62,000 bases of DNA from Phoronis australis (taxonomy: Eukaryota; Phoronida; Phoronidae), in assembly GCA_002633005.1 (NCBI GenBank), contig NMRA01000534.1, positions 3,278-65,277 of the forward strand, given 5' to 3'. Below, piece after piece: positions 36,851 through 48,184 of the stretch (its first letter is position 1; each line of letters begins with the position of its first letter). A program made the position numbers and the translations under genes. Below the pieces are notes generated by a model. The model did no database searches. It was not told where the DNA came from and saw only the letters and a program-made list of their open reading frames with translations.

Positions 36851-37292
36851 GTAGGAGGCTAATAATGTCTTGATGAATTGTACGAATACCAGTGTGTGAA
36901 GTTTTCTAATCCCACTCCCTGAAGCCATCTCAGTAGCTTACTTCTATAGTTATTCCAAGTTAATGTTGAATCCTATTGAAAAGTCTATATTTAGCCAAAT
37001 ATGTACAAAACTGTATATTTTAACTCACTTAAAGTATATATTATCTGAAAGTAGTTAACCCTGAACCCTGTAGAATTCGATTTTTGATTTTTGCCAGTCT
37101 ACCATTAATTATGTCACTTGTTTTTAGTTAAATTTAGCAAAAAAGAAATGTACATCCTAAACGATGCAACGCCATCAGTAAAAAGACCAAATTTTGTTCG
37201 ATATAAATGTTCAAGACGTAATCTAAATGTGCTGTTTCTGTTTTCTAAGTTACTGTTTCGCTTTAAACAACTTTAGAAAATGGTCGGACAAG

Positions 37293-37347
37293 TGGGTCCC
37301 TCACTAGAAATGATTGAGAACCAGTTATTCTCACTGAATAATGCCCG
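37293..37347 (-). repeat. hairpin repeat family D, inverted copy
   Basis: The reverse complement contains GCATTATTCAGTGAGAATAA then CTGGTTCTCAATC. It matches 59400-59440 (CTATTATTCAGTGGAGAAAA, CTGGTTCCCAA) and 45361-45400. GAGAACCAGTT is the shared core. Confidence 0.6.
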
Positions 37348-39151
37348 TTTTTCAATGGGAGTAATTGGTTATCCATTTCTAAATCAGGTACCCACCTATC
37401 TGATTATTACCAAAGGGCACGTGTGGTCTTTTTCATGGAAATCACAACGTCTCTATTTTTGATAGCCCCTCATGCAAGTGTGGAATATTTTAAAAAGAAT
37501 TCCTTACAGTGTGTTTAAAGAACAGTGTATACCGTATGTGATCAGTTCGTGTCAGTTTGGCCTATCATTTCCGCAGTTTGCCATATTTGGATGTTTGTCC
37601 AGGGTTGTACAAAACCTTAAAGAAAGCTAATATTTTTTGCTTCCTTTTGAAGAGTAAAAGTACACAAGGATTGCCTGTATTGGTCAGTTCTATTTTTGTG
37701 GAATGACGTTATCTGTTACCATAGATGGTATGCATGAAAACCTCATCAGCCGAGGAATTTTTCAATCCTTGTACAGATGCCAAAAAATGTACTACTAATG
37801 CCACTGGTGAAATTGGGTTGTTTTATGGATTTACCTTTGATATGAGATTAATCACAATTATAAAATGTATTTGTTGCCACGAAAAACTAGTTACAAAAAA
37901 GGTTATGCGTTCTTTTGTTTTCCCAAAAACTTTCTTTCAGGATGCCGAAATAATGTTGGTTTGTGAGATCACCATCATTTACTTTTAGGGCAGCCTTGTT
38001 TCTTTGAATTCTGTCTAACAACTGCAAATCAGTTTCCATTTGTTTAGAAAATATTGAAAAGACTAGTGGGTAGAATTGTTATGTTGATGTTGGATAAACA
38101 AATTCATGTGAAATCTGAGTCAACCAAAACAGATTTTCTTAATGCCAATATGTTTCCACTATACTTGTTTTTCTAGTGTAGTACATCTCTTGTCCAAACA
38201 GTGGTATCACTCAGTTACTGTTCACTGCACATGGTGGTCATCCTGTGGTCAGTTGATCATATTACTGCTGCTGGTGTTCTGGCCACCACAAAATTTGGAT
38301 ACAATTAGTTTGTGGGTGCCCATGGTGCTCCGAAACATACACATGTCTGTTTGTGGAGTCAAACTGTAACTTTCTCAGCATCTCTGGGTGGGGAATTGTG
38401 TCATTGACTTGCAAAGGTAGTCTAACTTTATCATTCTTTCAAGATAGCATTCTGATGATGTGTTTGGTGAAAATTATAATGACGTTTCTCCAAATTTGAA
38501 AAAGTTAACAATAACTGAAATTGTCATTTTCCATTTTCAGTTCTAAGTATGGCACTTGGGTTGTTTTGTGGTGAATGCTATATTCGAAATAAGCTAATAA
38601 AAATATTTTTGTAGAAAATGTTGCCAAAGTAAAATGCTCTTTCTTGCCGGGCTGTAAAGTCAAACTTGATTTCCTGAAAAAGTTGAGAACAAGTTTTGTT
38701 GCTTTGGTATTGTTCAAATTCCCAAAATACCTTATGACCTGCTAGGTAAAACAAAGATTTATCTTCCAATTCGTATTGACTACTTTAACACACCATTCTT
38801 GTTAACATCAATGAAGTTTGCCCTGTTGGACCATTGGTGGCTTTCAGATTCAAATGCTGTTTCTACTTAAGGAAATAGCTGAACTCTCCAAAAATTCCTA
38901 ACTTCCAAACTTTGATGCCTTTGGTTCCAGCTTGAAGAGTTCTATTAACACACTTGGGTAACTTAATAGCAGATCTTCTTGCCTGTTTTTTTTTTACATA
39001 ACTAAAATTTAACCTTTCCCAGGCGCCTTCCACTGTCATTGTCGCCATCCTCTCCACAACTGTCTGCATAGTGTAGGGTTTCATTCTATTGTAAACAAAC
39101 TACAATAACACAACCAGATACTTTGATCATGGGCATCTGTAATGTTGTAAC

Positions 39152-39232
39152 AGCTCTCATGGGTTTTGTTTCCTTCAGAAATTGGACAAACTGCTCTCTT
39201 GGGTTTTGTTTCATTCGGAATTGGGACAAACT
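39152..39232 (+). repeat. tandem duplication, 40-41 bp unit x 2
   Basis: GCTCTCATGGGTTTTGTTTC and GCTCTCTTGGGTTTTGTTTC begin two adjacent units, each ending TTGGACAAACT or TTGGGACAAACT. A few substitutions separate them. Confidence 0.85.
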
Positions 39233-41272
39233 GCCAGGTTAATTGACTCTAACCTCATCAGGATTAGGAATTTCAGATTCTTGATCAGCTGATATATTTA
39301 CATAAAGATTCCCAGTTGCTTTAGAGATGCTCAGACGCTAGTTTAGTCAAAACTTTTCTCCGAATGATACTCTCTGATACGGCTGTAGATTTACGAAATC
39401 AAGGTATGGTTCATTGGTCCCAAAAGGGATCTTAACTTATTATTATTTTCATTCTCTCTCAAAGTGACTTATTCAAATTAAGCTGAATATAGCATACTTT
39501 TTTTGAAAAGTTTAGTTTTTGAATTTCTGACAGTGCGCTTCAAAATAACACAAAAGGACACCAACACTCACTTTTTATAAACTTATAAAATTTGATAGCA
39601 AATTAACACAAATAGTTGTTCCCATCTCTTTTAAAAGCTTGCTAAAGAGAAAGCTTAACCACTTAATTTTCTATGGGGTGTTGCTTTGTTCTTGAAGAAC
39701 TAGGCATTTCAAACACACATACAAGACTATGGAATGTCCAGGTGTGGGTAATAATTTAGATAATCCCTTAAATGAGGCATGGCATTTTTGTGTTGATGGA
39801 TGGAAGAAAGCTGATGGAGTCAATATACTCTGTGTGGGTGTGCATTGTTCCACAGGTTGATAAAATATGCTGAGGTCCATTTTTAGCTCATTGTTTTTAT
39901 CCTTTTATCCAGTTAACAATACCACCTTTGTTATAGAAACTGTGGGAAAACAAAGAGTTTCTCGTAATGAGGACAATGATATCAAGTCACCAACCACAAC
40001 CAAAATTGATACAGGATTGAGGTTTCTCAACACCCAAAATTGTTGGTTTTACTGAGAAAATAATAGTGGTAGTAGTGGCTCCTGTTGTCAGAACTTTAAT
40101 CTGAAAGCCATGTTTAGCAAGCATCAAATGTGTTACAGTGTTCTATGCCACGACTTGCTATTTCCTTAGGTGGACTTGTTACCAAAACGAAAAAAGCAAC
40201 TTAACTTGGTTCATTAGCATTTTTGTATTGTAAATAGATTTCAGTTAATCTTTAAGAGGAAACTGGTGTTCACTTTGGCTCTGTTAGTCAAATGTGTTTT
40301 ACAGGTAAACACGTCTACGTTCTACAAAATCTCTTTAATTCTCTTTGCGTCAAGTACCCTTCAGTTTCACATCAAGACGTTTTGTTTCCCACGACATTGC
40401 CTATCATCTCATCGCTGTTTATTTCCCTCTGTATCCCAGTGACGTGTCTACTGTGTCTCTATGGACACCTTTGACTCCTTCCCTTCCTTGTTTTCGTATT
40501 CTTTGCCTCGTCATGGGAACAGCCAAATATGTATTTATACAATAAGAACTGATTGGTAGTAACAAAACTGGTATCCTGGTTACGTAGTACCTTATCAACA
40601 AATCTGTGTATTGAGCAAAGTATCCTCAAAACTATAGATTTTAACACACTACTAAAGTTTATATTTTTTCTTAAAATAGAAAGTATCTCGACGTTCATTT
40701 TGAATTCATATCCATCGGCTATTAATTGGGTCACATAATCATGTCTGTTTATAGCGAAAAAAGGTACATTGGTATTAGGATTCAGAATAATGTTGGATTC
40801 TAGATTTGTAGAAAAAGAATTGTTTCAATAATGTGACTATGTTTTGTTTGATGTAAATGTTCTAAGAGGAAATATGCAAAATGCTGTTATAGTTTTCAAA
40901 ATTATCATTTCATTTTCATTTTATGTAACTTGATTTTGTTCATTAAAATCAAATGTCCTGTTTGTATAGGCCATCATGCAAACGTGGAACATTTTAAAAA
41001 CAATTCCTAAGTGTGTTTTGAGAACGGTTCATAAAGTACAGCCTCTGTGAATCCAACTGGCCTTTTGTGAGAGATGATGAATTCTTCAATATCAGGGATT
41101 TAGTGCAATTTTTGTAAAGCATCCCTGAAATATCTATCAGTCCTTGGGTTCCTAGGATGGTTAAAATGGAACTAAACCATGTTTTGGCCTATCAAAAGAT
41201 AATATAAATGACTTCTTTGAAACAAAATAATGCTTTGTAACCTCAAAATTTGGAGGAAAATTTGAAAACTCG

Positions 41273-41309
41273 CGCTTGCCCGTTTCGAAGTCTGTTAAAC
41301 GGGCAAGCG
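41273..41309. repeat. perfect hairpin, 13-bp stem and 11-nt loop
   Basis: CGCTTGCCCGTTT (41273-41285), an 11-nt spacer, and AAACGGGCAAGCG (41297-41309) are exact inverted copies. The outer sequences CTTTGTAAC and TTACAAGG look like a continuation, so this may be the centre of a longer foldback element. It lies on the transcribed strand inside intron 5. Confidence 0.75.
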
Positions 41310-41787
41310 TGACCTAGGGTTTTAACAAATTACAAGGCAACTGTGGAGAAGGAAACCTACCAAGAACCATAATGTCCAACATAGGAAGTGTGAGTTTTTA
41401 GTTGATTCCTGCTTTTGTCTTTCGAGACTGATGTCAATGATGCAAGAGCTGGTGATTGAAGGAGAATTTCTTGAAATCGTCAAAGCAGAATTTCGTATCA
41501 TTTTAAATGGCAAAGGCATTTTATGCAGTAACTTAAGCAATGGATTATTATTTGAAAGATATGTATTTAAGATTAAACATTCAAAGAATCAATATTTTAC
41601 CTGGAACAAGCATTGCATGTTTGTCACTTCATTATGGTAAATGTCATCGTGTACGTGTATAATTTCCAATGGCCACATCCCCACATCCCCAAATACCGCA
41701 ATGCCTTTCTTGATTCTGTGGTATTTACCCACAATGCTGTGTATCATAGCTCACTTGTTTCACTGTTGTTTGCTGCTATTGTGCTTA

Positions 41788-42297
41788 TAGGCCCTTTCAT
41801 ATTGACTTAACTCCGGTTTGAGCAGAGCGTCGACGTAAACAGCGCAGTTAACTGGACCCGTTCATACTGGCTTCGGTAGTTAATGACCATCGAAGTTAAG
41901 TGTTAGTGACGCTGATGTCATCGAAGTTATCGTAAGGTAGCGTTGCACGCTAAGATTTTTTTCAAAGTGACAATTTGGGAACATTTAAATGTGCTAAATG
42001 ACATTAAACTCATTTTTAAATCGATTGGTTATCATTAGAGCAAGAAATAAGTAGTTATTAGTGACGACACTACTCTGTAACTGTTGACGATAACAGTGGC
42101 ACCTGGCGATAACTTCGATTGGACCGGTGTTCAGCGTTCATACTGCACTGCAGCGTCGACGCTGCGGTCTTAAATCCACCTGTTAACTGCGACGTTAACT
42201 GGAGCTGTTAACTGCGATCCAGGACCGGAGTTAAGCGTTCATACTGACCGCAACTCCCCAACCATTGACGCGTCAACATTATTATAAAAGGCCCTTA
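41788..42297. mobile_element. MITE-like element, family C, copy 2 (longer)
   Basis: Left end TAGGCCCTTTCATATTGAC; right end GTCAACATTATTATAAAAGG plus CCCTTA, which is its imperfect inverted complement. The interior is full of GTTAACT / AGTTAAC and GTTCATACTG motifs in both orientations. Its right 60 bp are the reverse complement of the left end of 16708-17009. Non-coding. Confidence 0.72.
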
Positions 42298-42713
42298 TTA
42301 CTTTTTTCTGTTAAGGTAGTTTATCATTCACCATTCTAATGGCGCTTTAGGTTAAAACAACTTTTTATGTTATCTTTACTGAATTGTAGTTATCTCAAAG
42401 AGACATTTTAAACTTTAATTATAGTTCCTCTGGCATATATTTACTATCATTGCAACAATGTAAAGTGACACAAGGGATCAGTAAAAAGCCTGCATCTTGG
42501 TGCCATCTGCATTCACTTCCGTACGTCATATTTTTTGAAGCAATGGCACTCCCCCAATATCCACAACAGAAAATTCAAAACTTGATGATATTTACAATAT
42601 TAAACTTGATGAACATATACATACTGTGCATGGTTCGTATGTAAATGTTTGTAGTCAGCGTATATACATCATTGCTTGCAATCAGTACACTGAATTGATT
42701 TCTTTCAAGACTT

Positions 42714-43118
42714 AAAAGTCCCGTTTAGACATCAACTTTTGGCCCAGCGCAACTGACACGGAGCAAATTGACCTGTGTCAAGTGACTGTTTACACACACA
42801 ACTCACTAACTGTGGCATGACGGAAATTTGCAGGCTGGAGAGAGTGGATGGCCCATGCGCAGGTTTACAAATGACCAGAGTTTTAGAGACAAAGAACCCG
42901 TACGTAGGTCATTAGGCAAGCGCAGTAGAGGTGATCCCTTCCGCTTTGCTCCAGTTTCGCGTTTAGACATATAATTTACACGGAGCAAGTTGTTCGGGCG
43001 CAAATTGCGCTACCTCGCAAACAGGTGTCAATTTGCTCCTTGTCAGTCCGTTTACACACTGGAACAACTCGTTCTGTGTCAGGTTATTCGTGTCAACTTT
43101 GTAAGTGTAAACAGCACC
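42714..43118. mobile_element. MITE-like element, family B, copy 2
   Basis: Starts AAAAGTCCCGTTTAGACAT and ends AAGTGTAAACAGCACC. Aligns with 8558-9000 in the same orientation, for example TTTCGCGTTTAGACATATAA in both. It carries no plausible protein; the frames in it are by-products of GC content. Confidence 0.72.
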
Positions 43119-44096
43119 AAACATCCAAGATATCTGCTTCCATAAAAAGTGAGCCCTCTCTTTTAAGTTCAAACTTGCTCCATTGATTTTCAAACTCGTT
43201 GCAGGTGAGCTAAACTCATCGCAACAGAATTCTATCTCCTCACTGCAACAGTTGAAAAGTTGGCTAAAGTTGCCATTCATAGGCATCTCCATACTTTGTT
43301 TATGTGTGTGTGGGCAGTTATGTAATATTCAGTGGGAACACTCCCCTCTACCAGGACAGACCCCTGTTGGGATAATGTTCCATGTCACTGTAACATGTGT
43401 GCTGCATCCTTCCAAATGGTTTTCTGACCAGCAGGGGTGTGAATCTATATTCTTTTAATTAGTTCATGATTGAATGTGTACATCCTTGGCTGTCACAAGA
43501 CTTGGTTGCTTATTCTGGATATAGCTATTGGTTAAAGCAGTTATGATAAGGTCTCTTTATCTTATCCCCTGGAGATTACTTAGAAGAAAACGATAGACAG
43601 GCTGCTTAAAAAAGAAAGTGATATTTGCATGCCGTGTATTCAGAAGTTAATTGTTGAATTATTAAAGATAAATTGAATGGACCATGCAGATTATATAACT
43701 ACTATGTTTTATTAGTCATGATGAAATGTCTTATATTTAGGATGGCTATCAATTCTATTCAAATTCTGAAACTTTCACAAAAAAATTCCCCTTTTGACAC
43801 AACGCTTTTCTTTTCAAAAACCTTGGATAATATCAGGCACCAAAAATTGTTGTGTATTTACAAATTGTGTATTAGAAATTAGTGAGTTATACCAGACTTT
43901 TGTTCTTGGTACTGAAGTATCCATTCAGAATGTACCATACCACAAAACAACTCTTTGTCTTTTCATACTTCCTTGGATATCAAGTTACAGTAGTTCTGTT
44001 ATCAACTAAGACAGTTTAAGAGATGCCATATCAACTAGTTCTTACCAGTTACTTAACAGTTAAAGATTGTGAAGGATGGTCTCCAGTTATCTTGGG

Positions 44097-44331
44097 TCGG
44101 TTCCAAGAAAATTGACTTAGCTAAGACAAATCTTACATTTTTTAGTCAATTTTAAGATAAAACTTAAATTTGTCTTAAGTCTGTTTCAAGAAGGTGATCT
44201 TAAGTTTGACTAAGTTTTTTACTTAAGTGTTGCCTTAAGTTTGACTAACTTACCGGATGTGGCAGTTTCAAAGTTGAGACAAATCTTACACTTCAGTCAA
44301 AATTGAACTTAAGTCAGTTTCTTGGACCGGG
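44097..44331. mobile_element. palindromic MITE-like element
   Basis: Left TCGGTTCCAAGAAAATTGAC and right GTCAGTTTCTTGGACCGG are inverted copies. The interior repeats CTTAAGTTTGACTAA, AGACAAATCTTAC (twice, 44127 and 44278) and their complements. It is about 235 bp long and extremely AT-rich, with no ORF. Confidence 0.72.
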
Positions 44332-45328
44332 ATCCTTAACTCTAATGATAAGCAATTGAAAATGGTTACATTACATTTTGTTTGATACAAGCTTGCATTT
44401 GGTGATTGAGTCTGATTCAGATTTCCATAGCATTGATGGCTAAAATTTTGTTAGTACAGGTATTGAAAAAAAATGAATTCAAAGTTTGTCTGGTTTTGTC
44501 AAATTTATGATGAATACCCACTAGGGACCGTATCAGAAATTGTGCTAATTCCTTTGAAAAGGCCTTTAATTTTTGTTCCGAAATTTTACTCATTTTCAAC
44601 AAAAAGAGGTGTCTTAGACTTTTTAAAACCACTGCACCTGCTGGTTCCTGCCGCAAAGTTAACTCGTTAGACGCTGGTGGTCATTTATGAAACAGGTTCA
44701 ACAGTTATCCGTATTTCACTCCAGCCAATGCTAGTCCTTGTTTTTTGCTGCTCAAATTTTAGGCATAGCTGGGTAATTGAAATCAGGTGTGCTCTGAAGC
44801 AGCAGAGACTGAACAACAGCCGGTCCCCTTCAATTCCAATTAACTTTGTCTCATTTGCACACTCCTTGTGGAATTTGCAATGTGCTCCAACCATTAAGTT
44901 CTTTTTCTGGTACTCTGTGTCACCAATGCCTGCAAAACCAATTATTTGGTGTTTTCCCCTAAGCTTTGTTGTCTTCGCTGAATTAGTAACCTTACGCCTG
45001 GGGCCGTAGGTTATCTTTTAGGGCTTGATGTGGACTATTAGTAGCTTATTTAATTCGCTGTGTCGTACTTCAAAAGTAATCCGACACTGAACTTAAAAGA
45101 TTATTTTGTTGAAATGGGTTATTTACCGCATATAAAAACAAAGCTTCCCTTAATTATTTGTACGTGGTTGTCAGGTTGAATCTGTATCTCCTCTGCATTT
45201 TTGTGGGATAACTATGAAATACAAAATTATACAAAATTCCAAAATTGGCTTGTTCCGATTGGACAAAAAATTGATTGAATTGGTTCCGTGTACTTACACC
45301 AGTTTAGGATCTAGTCATGCTCAGGGGT

Positions 45329-45410
45329 CTCGGATTTTGTGAACCAGTTTGATGCCAGGTATTCAATTTGAGAAAACTGGTTCTCAACATGTTGGGACCA
45401 CTGTAAGTGG
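45329..45410 (+). repeat. hairpin repeat family D, copy
   Basis: TCGGATTTTGTGAACCAGTT, a short spacer, then GAGAAAACTGGTTCTCAA, which folds back on GAACCAGTTT. The same arrangement occurs at 59375-59455 with the same flanking TCGGATTTTG and GGGACC. Confidence 0.65.
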
Positions 45411-45861
45411 CCATTACCTCAGTTTGTGCCGAGATTGACAATCTGAGGCCCATTGGTGACCCGAGGTATCCTGCGTATCATGTACTGAAAACAATGAACA
45501 CTACGTTTCTTTGACTTCAATCACTCTGGTTCACTTGTTCATTCATAGCATGATTATGGTGAAGTTATGTTTTATTGGCAAATTCCTTTGTTGTAAACAT
45601 TTTATAACTAGGAAGAGTAAAAGGTCAAATAAGGAAAAAATGCTATCTTGAAACAGGAAAAAGTCAAACTTGGTGCAATGAATTGAACTACAAAGCCAAA
45701 AACGAGGTTGGCTATTTAATGAATTAGCAACTCTGGAAATGATCTTCAGATTGTTCTTTTCATTTCTTTAAAATTTTAGATCTCGTCTTTGCTTGTCTTG
45801 TGATATTGTTTTTGGCATTATTCAGCTCCCCTGTTTTACTGTTAATTTTTTTACCATTCAG

Positions 45862-45985
45862 GTGGTCGTGATTGCCGTGGAGGTCCTGTTGTCACCATGG
45901 TTACCAAGCCTTCTATCTGGTCCTCTGTGTCTGTCAGTCCCAAAGACTTGGCTAAACTGTTGACATACTATTACCAAGTGCCAAG
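45862..45985 (+). CDS. exon 6: SEC14-like domain, N-terminal part (residues 427-468)
   Basis: Acceptor ATTCAG at 45861, donor CCAAG|GTAAGG. It enters in phase 1 and leaves in phase 2. With exon 5 it reads VLTGGRDCRGGPVVTMVTKP, then SIWSSVSVSPKDLAKLLTYY and YQVP. The RDxxG..V turn, the W at the same distance, and the L..LL.Y...IP/VP helix match the SEC14-like (CRAL-TRIO) domain start of PLEKHG4. In related RhoGEFs (Dbl, Dbs, Trio, Solo) this module is implicated in membrane or lipid association and autoinhibition. Confidence 0.92.
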
Positions 45986-46548
45986 GTAAGGACTCTCTAA
46001 GATACAACCCTGATGCAGAAACCCTGATGAATTTACTATTGATAGTCATACTATTCGTTTCAAGTACCACTGGCTCCAAAGGCTCTCCCGTAGAAATTGG
46101 CAGTGTTTTTTCGCCTCCAGCTTATAGTCTCTGGCATTTTAGCTATGTGATATCTAAAGAAGTTTGGTGTTGTCTCGTGTGTTATATCATCATTGCTATT
46201 ATCTGAGATACCCATTTTCGACGTTGGTGTGGATTTTTGCTTCGACACTCCCTGTAGAACCTCCACTGCTAGCAAAACAAGTTACAAAAATAAATTTGCA
46301 TTGACAGGATGACCATCCTGTTACTGGTCTCTGTAAATAGATAATAGAAGTATGTCTTTTGGGCCAGAATTTTGAAGTTGTTTCACGAGCATTCAGTTTC
46401 TGGTAGTACGTGGTTTAAACCACTTGGAAATTTGATGTGTAATATAGATTTACAGTGAGGTACAAATGATACCAAAACTGAGCGGTTAACTGAATTTTAC
46501 CCCTGACCACCATCTAATACCGATTGATGCATTTCAATGTCTTTTCAG
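45986..46548 (+). other. intron 6
   Basis: A 563-nt intron from GTAAGG to AATGTCTTTTCAG. No repeat element or RNA was recognised in it. Confidence 0.8.
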
Positions 46549-46648
46549 GGAGCATGTCCGCCAAAAGGGGTTCAGCATTGCCATTGATGGCCGGGACGCC
46601 AGCATAGACATGTTTGATGTTCTATTTGATGCACTGTTCTTTTTGCAG
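46549..46648 (+). CDS. exon 7: SEC14-like domain (residues 468-501)
   Basis: Acceptor TCTTTTCAG, donor TTGCAG|GTAAAT. Phase 2 in, phase 0 out. Reads REHVRQKGFSIAIDGRDASI then DMFDVLFDALFFLQ. The GxxIxIDxR strand followed by a helix ending in LQ is the characteristic second strand of the family's SEC14-like domain (GLTVLVDAR...LSQLQ in puratrophin-1, from memory). Confidence 0.92.
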
Positions 46649-47968
46649 GTAAATGTCTTGTGAAGTTGATTAAAGTAGATCATGGTAATACAAAAATATG
46701 TAGAAATGTCTCGTACGCTGTGACCCTTCATTTTACATCCTTCAGTTTCAAAATGTTTTCCTGTGTAATCTTTTGATGAACGTCAGTTCATTGTTATTTT
46801 GACTGTCTGGTGAGACTGACTGTTTTCAAAATGTCACAGTTTTAAATTCTTAGTTAAGGTTTATTATCTATTACTGAAGTTGTCTCAGTGATTTTTTTCA
46901 ACTGCATGATTGGACTAAGACTTGGCATGTGTTGTCTTCAGTCACTGAGATAATGGAAATAGCAACGCCTATAGGCACTTTGACATCACAAAGAATCTTT
47001 ACAAACTTAAGTCCAAAACAGTTTGTCGAGTACATTTTGTACTGTTGGATTTTTCCCATTACTCAACGCGATGCTGATGAAATATTGTGAAGTGTCTACT
47101 ACCTGAAGGTTTTTGTAGTGACGACTACAAGTGAAATTGTGTTTTGTTAAATTTCTGCACGAAAGTAAAGATTAAGTACATTTTAATTTGTTACAAGTAC
47201 AGTTTGTAGTGCATAGATGTCATAAAACAACATTTGCTTAAGTTCCCATTATTTGCAAAAAGTTCATTAGGTATCGAAGGAAAGAAAAATATTAGCTTGG
47301 CAATTATTTTTTCAGAAAATAATTTGGAGAATTGTAGTATTATAAAGAAATTTTGTTTCTAGGGGTATCTACTCCCACCTTCTCATACCGACTAAGATCC
47401 AAGTTTTGGCAACACTTCTGCCGCCATAGTCCAGTAAACACAAAATCTTAGTGCATTTTAATGAAACGAGTCATCACTGTGCATTTCAGCTTCTAGAAAT
47501 AAGACAAAATATCATCAATTTTAAGATGCTTTGCGGCAGACGAGTGAATTTTAAATTTTTCATTTTTGCATTGAAGGTGCCATTTCAAGTTCTTTACCGT
47601 GACAGCCACCACCAGGCAACATTTTTAAACGAATTGTGAAAAATGGAACAGTCAGACCAGTCTGTAAAGTTCTACAATTATACCTTTAGCACATTTCTCT
47701 TTCTCTGCATTTTTACGCCAGTGTCCCAGAAAAGTGGCATGTCACAGCTCACAACATGAAACACCCTGTGCTACAATCCCTCCTACGCCAAAGGCTGATC
47801 TATTGTTGGAGTTAGTTAAGAAGCTTGTTGTGACCTTATCTAGTAAACAGTGGTAAACAACTGGGCCTAATTTACAAAAGCTTTGAATAAAAATTTAGAG
47901 CAAATAACCTTCACAATGTTTTGATGTGATTTTACGTTATTAATGTCTTGTTGCTTGTTCCAACTTAG
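46649..47968 (+). other. intron 7
   Basis: A 1.3-kb AT-rich intron. The stretch 47203-47330 resembles 22975-23100 (for example GTGCATAGATGTCATAAAAC versus GTGTAGATGCCATAAAAC), suggesting an old dispersed repeat. Nothing else was recognised. Confidence 0.6.
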
Positions 47969-48184
47969 GCAAACATTGCCAATGCGATCTCAGTGGTACA
48001 CGTGATAGCAGATGACGCTCTCCAGTCACTCCTACTGAAGGCGTTGAAGCCACACTACCTGTTCAAACTTGACCTGTTGTCTTCGCCCACATTGCTACAC
48101 AAATTCATCAGCCCGGACCAGTTGAATACAGAGTTTGGAGGCAGTTTGGCTTATGACCACGACGAATGGGTCAGCTTTAGAATG
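47969..48184 (+). CDS. exon 8: SEC14-like domain, C-terminal part (residues 502-573)
   Basis: Acceptor CCAACTTAG, 72 codons in phase 0, donor AGAATG|GTAAGA. Begins ANIANAISVVHVIADDALQS, a strand-plus-helix core, and ends with SPDQLNTEFGGSLAYDHDEW and VSFRM. The QL..EFGGSL.Y.H..W order is the C-terminal signature of SEC14-like domains in this family (LPTSLGGGLPYCHQAW in puratrophin-1, from memory). The whole exon has clearly coding composition. Confidence 0.93.

Larger units (their letters stand above)
36851..45861 (+). other. intron 5 (about 9 kb)
   Basis: Runs from GTAGGA to TTTTTTACCATTCAG. Holds an inverted copy of the hairpin family (37293-37347), a diverged sequence pair (37470-37570 and 40974-41070), a tandem duplication (39152-39232), a 13-bp-stem hairpin (41273-41309), MITE-like elements at 41788-42297, 42714-43118 and 44097-44331, and a hairpin-family copy at 45329-45410. 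No gene was supported in it. Confidence 0.55.
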
